A stretch of 64,000 nucleotides of DNA from Variovorax sp037204085 (GCF_037204085.1 NZ_JBBCBW010000014.1:73303-137302); one strand, 5' to 3'. Counted from the first letter of the stretch, positions 26,767 to 36,043 are shown. The notes: generated from the sequence alone by a model not told the origin. Made by a program: numbers and translations.

Positions 26767-27925
26767 AACACCGCAACAAGCGCCGCGCCATGTACTGATG
26801 ACCGCCGACACGGTCGGCGGCGTCTGGAGCCACGCATTGGAGCTTGCCGCTGCGCTCGCCGAGCGGGGCGTGCGTGTGTCGCTGGCCACCATGGGCGCGC
26901 TACCCACGCCGGCCCAGCGCGCGCAGGCTGCATCGCTCGCGAGCCTGGAACTGCACGCGGGCGAGTGGCGCCTCGAGTGGATGGAGAACCCGTGGGACGA
27001 CGTGCGCCGCGCCGGCCAGTGGCTGCTCGGGCTCGAACGCGAACTGGCTCCCGACGTGGTGCACCTGAACCAGTTCGCTTTCGGCGCGCTTCCGTTCGCG
27101 GCACCGAAGCTCGTGGTGGCTCATTCGTGCGTGGCCTCGTGGTGGCGCGCGGTGCATCGCCAGCTTGCGCCGGCGAGCTGGGACACCTACCGGCGCACGG
27201 TGCGGCAAGGGCTCGACGGCGCCGACCTCGTCGGCGCGCCGACCGAAGCCATGCTCTCGTCGCTCGCGCTCGACTATGGCTACATCCACGGCGGGCTGGT
27301 GCTGCCCAACGGCCGCAGCGCGGGCATGTTCGCTCCGGGCGACAAGGAGCCGGTCATTCTCTCGGCCGGCAGGCTGTGGGACGCCGCCAAGAACGTGTCG
27401 GCGCTGCAGGCCGTGGCCACGCGTTTGCCCTGGCCGGTGTGCGTGGCCGGACCGGCATCGGCACCGGGTGCCGGCGAGAAAAGCATCCAGGCGCCCGGCG
27501 TGCTGTGGCTCGGCGAGCTGGCTCCCGACGCCATGGCCGCCCAGTTCGCGCGCGCATCGATCTATGCCTTGCCCGCACGCTACGAGCCCTTCGGCCTTTC
27601 GGCGCTCGAGGCGGCGCTTTCGCAATGCGCCCTGGTGCTGGGCGACGTGCCGAGCCTGCGCGAAGTGTGGGGCGACGCCGCGCTGTATGTGCAGCCGGAC
27701 GACCACGATGCGCTGCATGCGGCCCTGATGCGGCTGATCGACGATGCGCCGCTGCGCCAGCAGATGGCGCGCCGGGCTGCGGAGCGTGCGCGGCATTTCA
27801 CGCCGGCGCGCATGGCAGAAACCTACATGTCCGCCTACGGCCGCTTGCTCGCGGCGGCAACGTCCCGCGCGGGTGGCGCGGGGCGGGCCCGAAGAAAAAC
27901 AAAGGAGGCCGCATGCGCTTCGTGA
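26756..27925 (+). CDS. Glycosyltransferase, GT4-like
   Basis: The 389-residue GT-B enzyme has an N-terminal acceptor domain with DTVGGVWSHALELAAALAER, and a C-terminal donor domain with ILSAGRLWDAAKN and the E-x7-E motif in RYEPFGLSALEAAL. It should transfer a sugar from an NDP donor to the growing glycan at the cytosolic side. It overlaps both neighbours by about 11-13 bases. The C-terminal tail is basic. Confidence 0.9.
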   Translation: MNAETPQQAPRHVLMTADTVGGVWSHALELAAALAERGVRVSLATMGALPTPAQRAQAASLASLELHAGEWRLEWMENPWDDVRRAGQWLLGLERELAPDVVHLNQFAFGALPFAAPKLVVAHSCVASWWRAVHRQLAPASWDTYRRTVRQGLDGADLVGAPTEAMLSSLALDYGYIHGGLVLPNGRSAGMFAPGDKEPVILSAGRLWDAAKNVSALQAVATRLPWPVCVAGPASAPGAGEKSIQAPGVLWLGELAPDAMAAQFARASIYALPARYEPFGLSALEAALSQCALVLGDVPSLREVWGDAALYVQPDDHDALHAALMRLIDDAPLRQQMARRAAERARHFTPARMAETYMSAYGRLLAAATSRAGGAGRARRKTKEAACAS

Positions 27926-29034
27926 TGTTCTGCCATTCGCTCGTTTCCGACTGGAACCATGGAAATGCGCACTTTTTGCGCGGCGTGTGCAGCGAGCTGC
28001 TTGCGCGCGGCCACGAGCTTGCGGTGTACGAGCCGCACGGCGCATGGAGCCGCACCAACCTGCAGGCCGAGCACGGACAGGCGCCGCTCGAAGAGTTTGC
28101 GCGGGTGTACCCGGAACTGCACAGCACCACCTATGACCCCGCCACGCTCGATCTCGACGAGGCGCTGCAAGACGCGGACGTGGTGCTGGTGCATGAATGG
28201 AACGACCATGCACTGGTGCGCCGCATCGGCCTTCACCGACGTGACGGCGGCAGCTACCGGCTTTTCTTTCACGACACGCACCACCGTTCGGTCACCGAAG
28301 AAAAGAGCATGGCCGGCTACGACCTCGCGCACTACGACGGCGTGCTGGCCTTCGGCAACGTGATCCGCGACCTTTATCAAAAGAAGGGCTGGGCGCGCCG
28401 TGCGTGGACCTGGCACGAGGCCGCCGACATCCGCCACTTCCACCCGATACCGGATGAAGTGGAGGAGGGCGACCTGGTCTGGATCGGCAACTGGGGCGAC
28501 GACGAGCGCGAGGCCGAGCTCGACGAGTTCCTGCTGCAGCCGGTGCACGACTTGCGATTGAAGGCGCGCGTGCACGGCGTGCGCTACCCCGACAGGGCGC
28601 TCGACCGCCTGCGTGCGGCCCGCGTCCACTTTGGCGGGTGGCTCCCCAACTACCGGGCGCCGCGTGTCTTTGCCCGCCACCGCGTCACGGTGCACGTGCC
28701 GCGCAGGCCTTACGTCCAGGCGCTGCCGGGCATTCCGACCATTCGCGTGTTCGAGGCGCTGGCCTGCGGCATTCCGCTGGTTTCCGCGCCGTGGAACGAT
28801 GCCGAAGGGCTGTTCACGCCCGGTCGCGATTTTCTGGTGGCCAACGACGGCGGCGCCATGCGCCGCCAGTTGCGCGACGTGCTGCACGACCCCGACCTGG
28901 CGCGCGCGCTGCGCGAGCAGGGCCTGGAGACCGTGCTTGCCCGCCACACCTGCGCCCACCGCGTCGACGAGCTACTGGCCATTCACGCCGAGCTCGAAGC
29001 CGAGCCCACTCACCTCCGGAGCATTCCCGCATGA
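27913..29034 (+). CDS. Glycosyltransferase, GT-B fold
   Basis: The 373-residue protein has an N-terminus FVMFCHSLVSDWNHGNAHFL and a C-terminal donor domain with PGIPTIRVFEALACGIPLVS. The N-terminal form with an S-DWNHGN motif is shared with the next two genes (SAYWNGAATYYRG, SSWGNGHATTYRG), so the three look like paralogues. A strong AAGGAGG site precedes the ATG at 27913. The donor sugar is not known. Confidence 0.88.
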   Translation: MRFVMFCHSLVSDWNHGNAHFLRGVCSELLARGHELAVYEPHGAWSRTNLQAEHGQAPLEEFARVYPELHSTTYDPATLDLDEALQDADVVLVHEWNDHALVRRIGLHRRDGGSYRLFFHDTHHRSVTEEKSMAGYDLAHYDGVLAFGNVIRDLYQKKGWARRAWTWHEAADIRHFHPIPDEVEEGDLVWIGNWGDDEREAELDEFLLQPVHDLRLKARVHGVRYPDRALDRLRAARVHFGGWLPNYRAPRVFARHRVTVHVPRRPYVQALPGIPTIRVFEALACGIPLVSAPWNDAEGLFTPGRDFLVANDGGAMRRQLRDVLHDPDLARALREQGLETVLARHTCAHRVDELLAIHAELEAEPTHLRSIPA

Positions 29035-30137
29035 AGAAAAAGATGAACATCGCCTTTTTTGCCTCCAGCCTCGTGTCGGCCTACTGGAACGGCGCCGCCA
29101 CCTACTACCGCGGCATGGTTCGCGCGCTGCACGAGCGAGGCCATCGCGTGCGCTTCTACGAGCCCGATGCCTTCGGCCGCCAGCAGCACCGCGACATAGA
29201 CGACCCCGACTGGGCGGAGGTCATCGTCTATCCGGGCGAGGGCGATGCCAATGCGCGCCGCATGGTCGAGCATGCACGCGGCGCCGACCTGGTGGTGAAG
29301 GCCAGCGGCGTGGGCGTGTTCGATGCGCTGCTCGAAGAGGCCGTGCTCGACTTGCAGGGCCCGGGCACGCGCGTCGTGTTCTGGGACGTCGATGCACCCG
29401 CCACGCTCGACCGGCTGCAGGCCGATGCGGCCGACCCTTTCCATGCGCTGGTGCCGCGCTACGACATGGTTCTGACCTACGGCGGCGGCGACCCGGTGGT
29501 GCAGGCCTACCGCCGTGCGGGCGCGCGCGATTGCATTCCGATCTACAACGCACTCGATCCCTCCACGCATCACCCGGTCGGGCCAGATGCACGCTTCGAG
29601 GCGGACCTGGGCTTTCTCGGCAACCGCCTGCCCGACCGCGAGGCGCGTGTGGAAGAGTTCTTTCTTCGCGCCGCCAGCCTGCTGCCCGAGCAGCGCTTTC
29701 TGCTGGGCGGCAGCGGCTGGAGCGACAAGGCCATGCCCAGCAACGTGCGCTACGTCGGCCATGTCTACACCGCCGACCACAACGCATTCAACCGCACGCC
29801 CATGGCCGTGCTCAACGTGAGCCGCGACAGCATGGCGCGCTACGGGTTTTCGCCGGCCACGCGCGTGTTCGAAGCGGCCGGCTCCGCCGCCTGCCTGATC
29901 ACCGATGCATGGGAGGGCATCGAGCTTTTCCTCGAGCCCGGAAAGGAAGTGCTGGTGGCTGCAAATGGCGACGATGTGGCGGCGCATGTGCGCCAGCTCG
30001 ACGCCGCCAGCGCGCGCCGCATCGGCGAGGCCGCATACCGGCGCGTGCTGGCCGAGCACACCTATGCGCACCGCGCCGCGCAGCTGGAGGCGCTGCTCGA
30101 AGGCCGCGACGCCGCACACGCGCTGGAGGTGGCATGA
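29031..30137 (+). CDS. Glycosyltransferase, GT-B fold (second paralogue)
   Basis: The 368-residue protein has the N-terminal segment SLVSAYWNGAATYYRGMVRA and a donor domain with FSPATRVFEAAGSAACLITD. It overlaps the previous stop (ATGA) and the next start. Central residues (DLGFLGNRLPDREARVEEFF) match a pattern seen in spore-maturation CgeB-type glycosyltransferases, as in the following gene. Together with that gene it suggests stepwise addition of similar sugars (inference). Confidence 0.87.
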   Translation: MKKKMNIAFFASSLVSAYWNGAATYYRGMVRALHERGHRVRFYEPDAFGRQQHRDIDDPDWAEVIVYPGEGDANARRMVEHARGADLVVKASGVGVFDALLEEAVLDLQGPGTRVVFWDVDAPATLDRLQADAADPFHALVPRYDMVLTYGGGDPVVQAYRRAGARDCIPIYNALDPSTHHPVGPDARFEADLGFLGNRLPDREARVEEFFLRAASLLPEQRFLLGGSGWSDKAMPSNVRYVGHVYTADHNAFNRTPMAVLNVSRDSMARYGFSPATRVFEAAGSAACLITDAWEGIELFLEPGKEVLVAANGDDVAAHVRQLDAASARRIGEAAYRRVLAEHTYAHRAAQLEALLEGRDAAHALEVA

Positions 30138-31231
30138 GCATGCAGGCTTCACCGCTCAAGATCGTCATCCTCGGGCTCTCGATCACTTCCTCCTGGGGCA
30201 ACGGCCACGCGACCACCTATCGCGGCCTTGTGCGCGAACTGGCGCGCCGCGGGCACGACGTGCTGTTTCTCGAACGCGACGTGCCCTGGTATGCCGGGCA
30301 CCGCGACCTGCCCGATCCACCCTTTGGCCGTACCGCGCTGTATGCCGACGTTGCCAGCCTGCAGCGCGACCATGCGGCGCAGATCGGCGAGGCCGACCTG
30401 GTGATCGTCGGCTCTTTCGTGCCTGACGGCGTGGCCGTCGGCGACTGGGTGCAGGCCGAGGCACCGGGCCGCACCGCCTTCTACGACATCGATACGCCGG
30501 TTACGCTGGCCGCGCTCGCACGCGGAGGCACCACCTACCTGCAGGCGCGGCAGATTGCGGGCTACGACATGTACCTGTCTTTCACCGGCGGCCCCACGCT
30601 CGACCGGCTGGAGCGCGAGTTCGGCTCGCCCGCCGCGCGCATGCTCTACTGCTCGGTCGACCCGGAGCTGTATTACCCCGAACCCGTGGCGCGGGACTGC
30701 GACCTCGGCTACATGGGCACCTACAGCGACGACCGCCAGCCCACGCTCGAAGCGCTGCTGCTCGAGCCCGCGCGCCAATGGGCTCAGGGGCGCTTCGAAG
30801 TGGCCGGGGCGCAGTACCCGGTCAGCATCGAATGGCCGCGGAACGTGCGCTACACGGCGCACTTGCCGCCGGCCATGCACCGCGATTTTTATAACCGGCA
30901 GCGCTTCACGCTCAACGTGACCCGCGCCGACATGATCCAGGCCGGCTGGTCGCCCAGCGTGCGCATCTTCGAAGCGGCCGCGTGCGGCACGCCGATCATC
31001 AGCGACCGCTGGGACGGCATCGAATCGCTGCTCGTTCCGGGCGAAGAGATCTTTTTGGCCGATTCGCCCGGCGAAGTGCTGCGGCTCCTGCGCGAACTGC
31101 CGGAAGAAGAGCGCCGCACCGTGGGCGAGCGCGCGCGCCGGCGCATTCTTTCGGAGCACACCGCCGCCCACCGCGCCGCCGAGCTCGAAGGCTACGCCCG
31201 CACGCTGCTGCAAGTGCGCGAGGCGGCATGA
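30134..31231 (+). CDS. Glycosyltransferase, CgeB-like (third paralogue)
   Basis: The 365-residue protein has LGLSITSSWGNGHATTYRG at the start, then DLGYMGTYSDDRQPTLE and a C-terminal donor segment SVRIFEAAACGTPIISDRW. It overlaps the gene before it by four bases and abuts the methyltransferase gene after it. It is cytosolic with no membrane helix. The family resemblance is to CgeB-type GT-B enzymes; the substrate is unknown. Confidence 0.87.
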   Translation: MSMQASPLKIVILGLSITSSWGNGHATTYRGLVRELARRGHDVLFLERDVPWYAGHRDLPDPPFGRTALYADVASLQRDHAAQIGEADLVIVGSFVPDGVAVGDWVQAEAPGRTAFYDIDTPVTLAALARGGTTYLQARQIAGYDMYLSFTGGPTLDRLEREFGSPAARMLYCSVDPELYYPEPVARDCDLGYMGTYSDDRQPTLEALLLEPARQWAQGRFEVAGAQYPVSIEWPRNVRYTAHLPPAMHRDFYNRQRFTLNVTRADMIQAGWSPSVRIFEAAACGTPIISDRWDGIESLLVPGEEIFLADSPGEVLRLLRELPEEERRTVGERARRRILSEHTAAHRAAELEGYARTLLQVREAA

Positions 31232-31248
31232 AAAGAGGAGGCATGCAC

Positions 31249-32085
31249 ATGCACAACAACCAGAAATCAAGCGCGGCCACCGCCGCCACCACGGCAGCCG
31301 AACCAGGCGGAGACTCCGCTCGCCAGCAGATCGAGGCGCTGGGCCCCTGGTTCCACAACCTGCACCTGCCCGGGGGCGTGCAAACCTTGCCCAAGCATTT
31401 TCTCGGCGGCGACTTTCCCAACTTCAAGTGGCAGGAGATCAAGCCCTTTGTGCCGGAAGACCTCAGCGGATGGCGAGTGCTCGACGTGGGCTGCAACGCC
31501 GGCTTCTACAGCTTCGAGCTGGCGCGGCGCGGTGCCTCGGTGCTGGGCATCGATGTCGATGCGCACTACCTTGCGCAGGCGCGGTGGGCCGCCGGCCAGC
31601 TGGGCATGGAGTCGCAAGTGGAGTTTCGGGAAATGCAGGTGTACGACCTGGCGCGCTCCGCCGAAACCTTCGACCTTGTCTGGTTCATGGGCGTCTTCTA
31701 TCACCTGCGCTATCCGCTGCTCGCGCTCGACCTGCTGGCCGAGCGCACGCGCCGCATCATGATGTTCCAGACGCTCACCATGCCGGGCGACTCGGTCTAT
31801 ACCGACACGGCGGACTGCAACATCGACGACCGCACGCCGCTGCTCGAGAGCGGATGGCCGCGCATGGCTTTCATCGAACACCGGCTTGCCAACGACCCGA
31901 CCAACTGGTGGGCACCCAACCATGCCGGCGTGGAGGCCATGCTGCGTTCCAGCGGGCTTCGCGTCGAGGCGCGGCCGGGTCACGAGATCTATTTGTGCGT
32001 GCCCGATGCGCAGGCGCAGGGCGCACGCGCCATCTATGGTTCGCAATACGAGTCGGCCACGGGAGTGATCCGTGGCGGCGGCTGA
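31249..32085 (+). CDS. SAM-dependent methyltransferase, CmoB-related
   Basis: The 278-residue protein has the class I methyltransferase motif VLDVGCNAGFYSFELARRG, and the preceding LPGGVQTLPKHFLGGDFP is shared with tRNA-uridine-modifying CmoB-type enzymes. I recall a polysaccharide-locus branch named after a Ramlibacter protein. ATGs at 31228, 31243 and 31249 are in frame; the last is preferred because AGGAGG lies seven bases before it. It probably methylates a sugar of the glycan made by this operon (inference). Confidence 0.85.
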   Translation: MHNNQKSSAATAATTAAEPGGDSARQQIEALGPWFHNLHLPGGVQTLPKHFLGGDFPNFKWQEIKPFVPEDLSGWRVLDVGCNAGFYSFELARRGASVLGIDVDAHYLAQARWAAGQLGMESQVEFREMQVYDLARSAETFDLVWFMGVFYHLRYPLLALDLLAERTRRIMMFQTLTMPGDSVYTDTADCNIDDRTPLLESGWPRMAFIEHRLANDPTNWWAPNHAGVEAMLRSSGLRVEARPGHEIYLCVPDAQAQGARAIYGSQYESATGVIRGGG

Positions 32086-32632
32086 ACCAGGCCAGGAAGG
32101 CCGGGCCGGAGAGCCGCCCGTCGCGGGCGTGGTCGACCGCAACATTGCCGCGCTGGTGCGGCGGCGCCAGCAGCAGAAGATATCGACCGGCCTGCAGGAC
32201 CGGATTGCCGACGCCATTACCCGCTTTGCGGGCAGCATGAAGTTCGTGTACTTGCATCTGCTGATCTATGGGGGGTGGATCGTCGTCAACCTGGGGTGGG
32301 TGCCCATGGTGCGAGCCTTCGACCCCACCTTCGTGGTGCTGGCCATGGTGGCGTCGGTCGAGGCCATCTTCATCTCCACCTTCGTGATGATCAGCCAGAA
32401 CCGCATGGCGGCGCTGGCGGACCAGCGCGCCGACCTCGATCTTCAGATCAGCCTGCTGGGCGAGCACGAGATCACGAAGGTCATCACCCTGGTCACGGAG
32501 ATCGCAAAACGCATGGACATTCCGGCGGCGCACGACCCGGAGCTCGACGAACTCCGGGAGAACGTTTCGCCGGAACGGGTGCTCGACCGCATCGAGCGCC
32601 CTTCGAAAGATACCGGGCAGCCGGACGAGTAG
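32072..32632 (+). CDS. DUF1003-family membrane protein
   Basis: The 186-residue protein starts at GTG 32072 and overlaps the methyltransferase gene by 14 bases, making it the last gene of the long operon. It has two membrane helices (about 65-85 and 90-110) separated by a short loop, followed by a cytosolic helical tail (SQNRMAALADQRADLDLQIS). This is the DUF1003 layout. Its role is unknown; the family often sits near transport and stress genes. Confidence 0.85.
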   Translation: MAAAEPGQEGRAGEPPVAGVVDRNIAALVRRRQQQKISTGLQDRIADAITRFAGSMKFVYLHLLIYGGWIVVNLGWVPMVRAFDPTFVVLAMVASVEAIFISTFVMISQNRMAALADQRADLDLQISLLGEHEITKVITLVTEIAKRMDIPAAHDPELDELRENVSPERVLDRIERPSKDTGQPDE

Positions 32633-32672
32633 GGCGACCTCTCGGCCGGCTGTTCCTTCCTTCCTTCTTTTC

Positions 32673-33266
32673 TTACTTCTTGCCGGTAATTCCCTGCGCG
32701 GTCGTCAGGTGGCCGTGAACCACGGGCAGCGTCTTGGCCGCATAGGCCTTCAGGTCCGCATCGGCCGCATTGCGCTGTACCTTCTGCAGCATTTCATGCG
32801 TCTTCTTGTGGTCGGAAAGGCCCGCCATCGACATGTACTGCTTGTCGAAGGTCTCGCCGCTCAGGGCCTTCAGCGCGGTAGCGGTGGCCTTGTGCTTGGC
32901 GTCGGGTTCGGTCGGTAGCTCCACGCCTTTCTTCGATGCGATTTCCTGCAGCTCGCTCAGCGCCTTGGTGTGGTCGTCGACCATGGTCTTGCCGAACTGC
33001 TTCACCTCGTCTTTCGAGGCTTTTTCCTGCGCCAGCTTTCCGGTTTCGATCTCGGCGAGGTTGGCCTGCGCAATGTCTCTCATCATGCGCTGGTCGCCCT
33101 TCGAGGGCTTGCCTGCCTGGTCCGACTTGCCGGCGGCGCTGCGGGTTTCCGTGGCCTGGTCGCCGCGCGAGCTTGCGCTTTGCGCCGCCGCGGGAAGAGT
33201 CGCAGCAAATGCGCAAGCGGCCATTGCGGCCATGCCGAATCGGAATGCAGTGCTTTGGATGGTCAT
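32673..33266 (-). CDS. Periplasmic DUF4142-family protein
   Basis: The 197-residue product has a signal peptide (cleavage near PAAAQS) and then a mostly helical domain with FGKTMVDDHTKALSELQEIA and GLSDHKKTHEMLQKVQ, which is the ferritin-like DUF4142 pattern. The start at 33266 follows an AAGGAG site. Such proteins are widespread in soil bacteria and are linked to stress, but their biochemistry is not known to me. It is convergent with the DUF1003 gene. Confidence 0.85.
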   Translation of the reverse strand: MTIQSTAFRFGMAAMAACAFAATLPAAAQSASSRGDQATETRSAAGKSDQAGKPSKGDQRMMRDIAQANLAEIETGKLAQEKASKDEVKQFGKTMVDDHTKALSELQEIASKKGVELPTEPDAKHKATATALKALSGETFDKQYMSMAGLSDHKKTHEMLQKVQRNAADADLKAYAAKTLPVVHGHLTTAQGITGKK

Positions 33267-33386
33267 CGATGTACTCCTTGAGGGTGATGATTTTTCGGGC
33301 CCGCCCGCAGGAGCGGGGCAGCCGCTTCTTCGTGGCAACGCGCGTGCCCGGCGCGATGCGGGCATGCCGCTTGCCGCTCGCGTTGG

Positions 33387-33424
33387 CCCCTCTTTCTTCT
33401 TCCTTCCTCTCTTTCTTTCTTTTC
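33387..33424 (+). other. Polypyrimidine tract
   Basis: A run of about 38 bases containing only C and T lies just upstream of the small gene at 33445. A shorter C/T-rich run lies at 32651-32685 before the DUF4142 stop. Such tracts can be simple-sequence drift or a transcription/structure element. I assign no function. Confidence 0.6.
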
Positions 33425-33444
33425 AACGCCTTGGACGTCCTGTC

Positions 33445-33729
33445 ATGAAAAGATCGCAATCGCGCATGGGCCATGCCAGCGAGTGCTATGAACTGCTTGA
33501 ATTCCTGTCCCGCCGCCAGATGCCCGTGGTGTGCTCGGAGCCCGACGACATTCACAAGATTCTTGCGCTGCGCAGTGCCTCGCTGCTGCAGGCAATGACG
33601 GAGCCGACGGTTGTGCTGCGCACTGGCGAGCGACGGATCGAACGCGCCATCGTGACGGCGATCACCGCCGAAGGCCGCGCCGCCTGCATGATGCGCAGCG
33701 CCAATGCACAGTCGGCAGGGCGCCGCTGA
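33445..33729 (+). CDS. Small protein, paralogous to 34262-34531
   Basis: The 94-residue product has the pattern ELLEFLSRRQMPVVCSEPDD followed by HKILALRSASLLQAM. The same spacing occurs in the proteins at 34262-34531 (FLRVLAKHPAPVTLTNPHD) and, more weakly, 34013-34246. It looks like a small winged-helix-like or ligand-binding domain, but I do not recognise a named family. The ATG at 33445 lacks a strong ribosome site. Confidence 0.5.
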   Translation: MKRSQSRMGHASECYELLEFLSRRQMPVVCSEPDDIHKILALRSASLLQAMTEPTVVLRTGERRIERAIVTAITAEGRAACMMRSANAQSAGRR

Positions 33730-33761
33730 GCGGGCTGTTGCCGCGGCTCGCGGCGGGTGCT

Positions 33762-34016
33762 TCAGAGCTGGCCCTGGCCGTCGCCCGTGCGGTCGTGCAC
33801 CCAGCGCATGGCTTGCTGCTGCGCATGCCGCAGCGCCTCCGCTTCAGTGGCGTAGGCGATCTCGTCGGTGTCGTTGGGCAGCATGAGTTCCTGCGTGTTC
33901 GTTCCCTCGCCTAGGCAGACGACCTCGGGGCGGTACACGCCGGTTTTCATGCGGCGGGCGCAATAGGCAAAGCGCCAGCCGCGGTAGACGAATTCGTGGC
34001 GCTGCTCTTCGTTCAT
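33762..34016 (-). CDS. Small protein, unknown function (third of three)
   Basis: The 84-residue product starts at ATG 34016, which shares bases with the upstream stop (ATGA), so it is the last gene of a three-gene unit. Its sequence (FVYRGWRFAYCARRMKTGVY) shows no known domain to me. It ends in a helical region rich in Ala and Gln. Co-translation with the genes at 34013-34246 and 34262-34531 suggests a shared function. Confidence 0.6.
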   Translation of the reverse strand: MNEEQRHEFVYRGWRFAYCARRMKTGVYRPEVVCLGEGTNTQELMLPNDTDEIAYATEAEALRHAQQQAMRWVHDRTGDGQGQL

Positions 34017-34246
34017 TGCGGGTGCTCCGCCGCGGCGGGTGAACCGGCGCCGCGAATCGCGTTCCATCCGACGGGTGTGAGCGCCCGTACTTCGCCGAAC
34101 TGCCCGTCGCAGGAATCGGGCGGATAGAAGCGGACGTCGACGTGACCGGTGGCCGCGAGCCGCCGCAGCGCGCGAACCTTGGAAGGCCGTGCCACGAAGA
34201 TGGGGAGGCGCTTGCGGGCCAGCCTTTCGAGATAGCGGTAGGACAT
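34013..34246 (-). CDS. Small protein, possibly related to 34262-34531
   Basis: The 77-residue product has YLERLARKRLPIFVARPSKV and ends with a segment VRALTPVGWNAIRGAG that resembles the A-L-T-P-x-G-x-x-A ending of the protein at 34262-34531. AGAGGGG precedes the ATG. It is coupled to the next gene by ATGA overlap. Not recognised as a named family. Confidence 0.6.
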   Translation of the reverse strand: MSYRYLERLARKRLPIFVARPSKVRALRRLAATGHVDVRFYPPDSCDGQFGEVRALTPVGWNAIRGAGSPAAAEHPQ

Positions 34247-34261
34247 GCGGTACCCCTCTCT

Positions 34262-34531
34262 TTACTGCGGCAACTGTGGCAACTGCTGCAATTCCGGAAT
34301 GGCCTGCACGCCGCAGGTCGAGCCGTCGTTCGCCGCGCCGAGCGCGCTGCGGCCGTCGGGCGTCAGCGCGAGAAAGCGACCCACCTCGCGGCCTCCGGCA
34401 TCGGGCTTGAAGGTCAGGGCCGCAACCAGGCCGGCGGCCCGCAGCACCATCAGGTTGTCGATGTCGTGGGGGTTGGTCAGCGTCACAGGCGCAGGGTGCT
34501 TCGCGAGCACGCGCAGAAATTCGATGGACAT
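34262..34531 (-). CDS. Small protein with winged-helix-like pattern
   Basis: The 89-residue product is the first gene of the three-gene unit, with an AAGGAGA site before the ATG. It has FLRVLAKHPAPVTLTNPHDI followed by DNLMVLRAAGLVAALTF and FLALTPDGRSALG, a layout that looks like a small regulator-like fold. The tail is Gln/Leu/Pro-rich (IPELQQLPQLPQ). It is paralogous to the protein at 33445-33729. No family name is claimed. Confidence 0.6.
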   Translation of the reverse strand: MSIEFLRVLAKHPAPVTLTNPHDIDNLMVLRAAGLVAALTFKPDAGGREVGRFLALTPDGRSALGAANDGSTCGVQAIPELQQLPQLPQ

Positions 34532-34549
34532 GTTGTCTCCTTATGCGGA

Positions 34550-36001
34550 CTAGGCCGCAGCCCCTATTTCTCCCCCTTGGGCGCGGCGGCGCTCGAAAGG
34601 GTCGATGTTCATGCTCTGGCGGTACTTGGTCACGGTGCGGCGCGCAATGCGAAAGCCCTGCTGCGCCAGCTGGCGCGCCAGTGCCGCGTCGCTCAGCGGC
34701 GCCACCGGCTTTTCAACCGCAATGAGCTCGCGAATGAGCCCCTGCAATGCCACCGGCGCGCTCGCACCGCCGGCAGCGTGCTCGAGGCCGCGCGAGAAGA
34801 AATGCTGCAGCTCGAAAACGCCGGCGGGCGTGGCCATGTACTTGTTGTGCACGGTGCGCGACACGGTGGACGGGTGCACGCCCACTTCCTCGGCGATCTC
34901 GCGCAGCCCGAGCGGCTTCATGGCGAGCGGACCATGCTCGAAGAACATCTTCTGCCGCGCGACGATGGCGCGGGCCACGTCGAGAATGGTGGATGCCCGC
35001 TGCGACACGCTGCCCACCATCCAGCGCGCCTGCTCCAGGCATTCCTTCATGGCGGCGCACTGGCCTGCGCCGTGTTTCTCGAGCAATTGCGCATAGGTCG
35101 AGTTCACCTTCACGCGCGGCAGGGCGCTGGCGTTGAGCGAAGTCCGCCAGGTGCCGCGCACCTTCTTCACGGTCACGTCGGGTATCACCATGCGGGCCTC
35201 GGTCTCGCCGAATTGCCAGCCCGGATGCGGGTTCAGGCGCCGGATGCAATCGATTGCGCACTGCACTTCCTGCGGCGCCGCATCGAGCGCCTTGGCAAGC
35301 TTGCCCACGTCATGCGTGGCAAGGAGGCCGATGTGCGCTTCGAGAATCCGGCGCGCGAGTTGCCGGGCGCCCGTGTCGGGTTCATCCCCATGCACTGAGG
35401 CAGCCTCCAGTTGCAGGCAAAGGCACTCGGCCACGCTGCGCGCTGCCACGCCCGCCGGTTCGAGCGCCTGCACGCGCCGCAGGGCCGTGCGCAATTCGCG
35501 CTCCGCATCCGCGCCGGTTTCTCCGAGGGCGGCGCCCACGTCTTCGAGCGAGATGCGAAGGTAGCCGTCGTCGTCCAGCGCCTCGACCATGGCACGCGCA
35601 AACGCCATCTCGCGGGCGGAAATGCGCAGCACGCCGAGTTGCCCGTGCAAGTGGGCGCGCAGCGAATCCGGCAGCGGCACGCGCTGCATCAGGTCGAAGC
35701 TTTCGTCATGGGACAGGTGCCGATCGCCCGAGGCCGGTGCCGCGGTGATCCGGTCGAAGGCCGCCGCCGCTTCGATGTCCGCGGCGGCATCGGCCGCGGC
35801 CGGCACGGTTTCGGCAACGGATTCGTGGCCTTCTTGCGCGGACGGATCGATTTCGAGAAACGGGTTCAGTTCGGCCGCGTCGCGCAGCGCCTGCGCGTAT
35901 TCCTGCGAGGACATCTGCAGCAGCCGTACGGCCTGCTGCAGGCGGGGGGAAAAGATGGGGGCCTGCACCTGGCGGGCCTGCAAAACAATCGACGTGTTCA
36001 T
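34550..36001 (-). CDS. rpoN: RNA polymerase sigma-54 factor (RpoN paralogue)
   Basis: The 483-residue protein has an N-terminal Gln/Leu activator-interaction region (SPRLQQAVRLLQMSSQEYAQ), a core-binding middle, a helix-turn-helix region (EEVGVHPSTVSRTVHNKYM) and the RpoN box ARRTVTKYRQ near the C-terminus. It directs RNA polymerase to -24/-12 promoters and needs an ATP-driven activator. The start at 36001 follows a GGAG site and removes 35 non-coding-like residues. The N-terminal region differs from the canonical rpoN (inference from memory), so it may be a second copy. A perfect sigma-54 promoter precedes it. Confidence 0.95.
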   Translation of the reverse strand: MNTSIVLQARQVQAPIFSPRLQQAVRLLQMSSQEYAQALRDAAELNPFLEIDPSAQEGHESVAETVPAAADAAADIEAAAAFDRITAAPASGDRHLSHDESFDLMQRVPLPDSLRAHLHGQLGVLRISAREMAFARAMVEALDDDGYLRISLEDVGAALGETGADAERELRTALRRVQALEPAGVAARSVAECLCLQLEAASVHGDEPDTGARQLARRILEAHIGLLATHDVGKLAKALDAAPQEVQCAIDCIRRLNPHPGWQFGETEARMVIPDVTVKKVRGTWRTSLNASALPRVKVNSTYAQLLEKHGAGQCAAMKECLEQARWMVGSVSQRASTILDVARAIVARQKMFFEHGPLAMKPLGLREIAEEVGVHPSTVSRTVHNKYMATPAGVFELQHFFSRGLEHAAGGASAPVALQGLIRELIAVEKPVAPLSDAALARQLAQQGFRIARRTVTKYRQSMNIDPFERRRAQGGEIGAAA

Positions 36002-36043
36002 GTTTCTCCGTAGCGCCTCCGATCCCGGTGGCGGGATTGCTGC

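Noticed and set aside
33333..33347. Possible sigma-54 promoter before the small gene at 33445
   Set aside because: GG and GC spacing fits, but there are three mismatches to the consensus, so chance is likely in GC-rich DNA.
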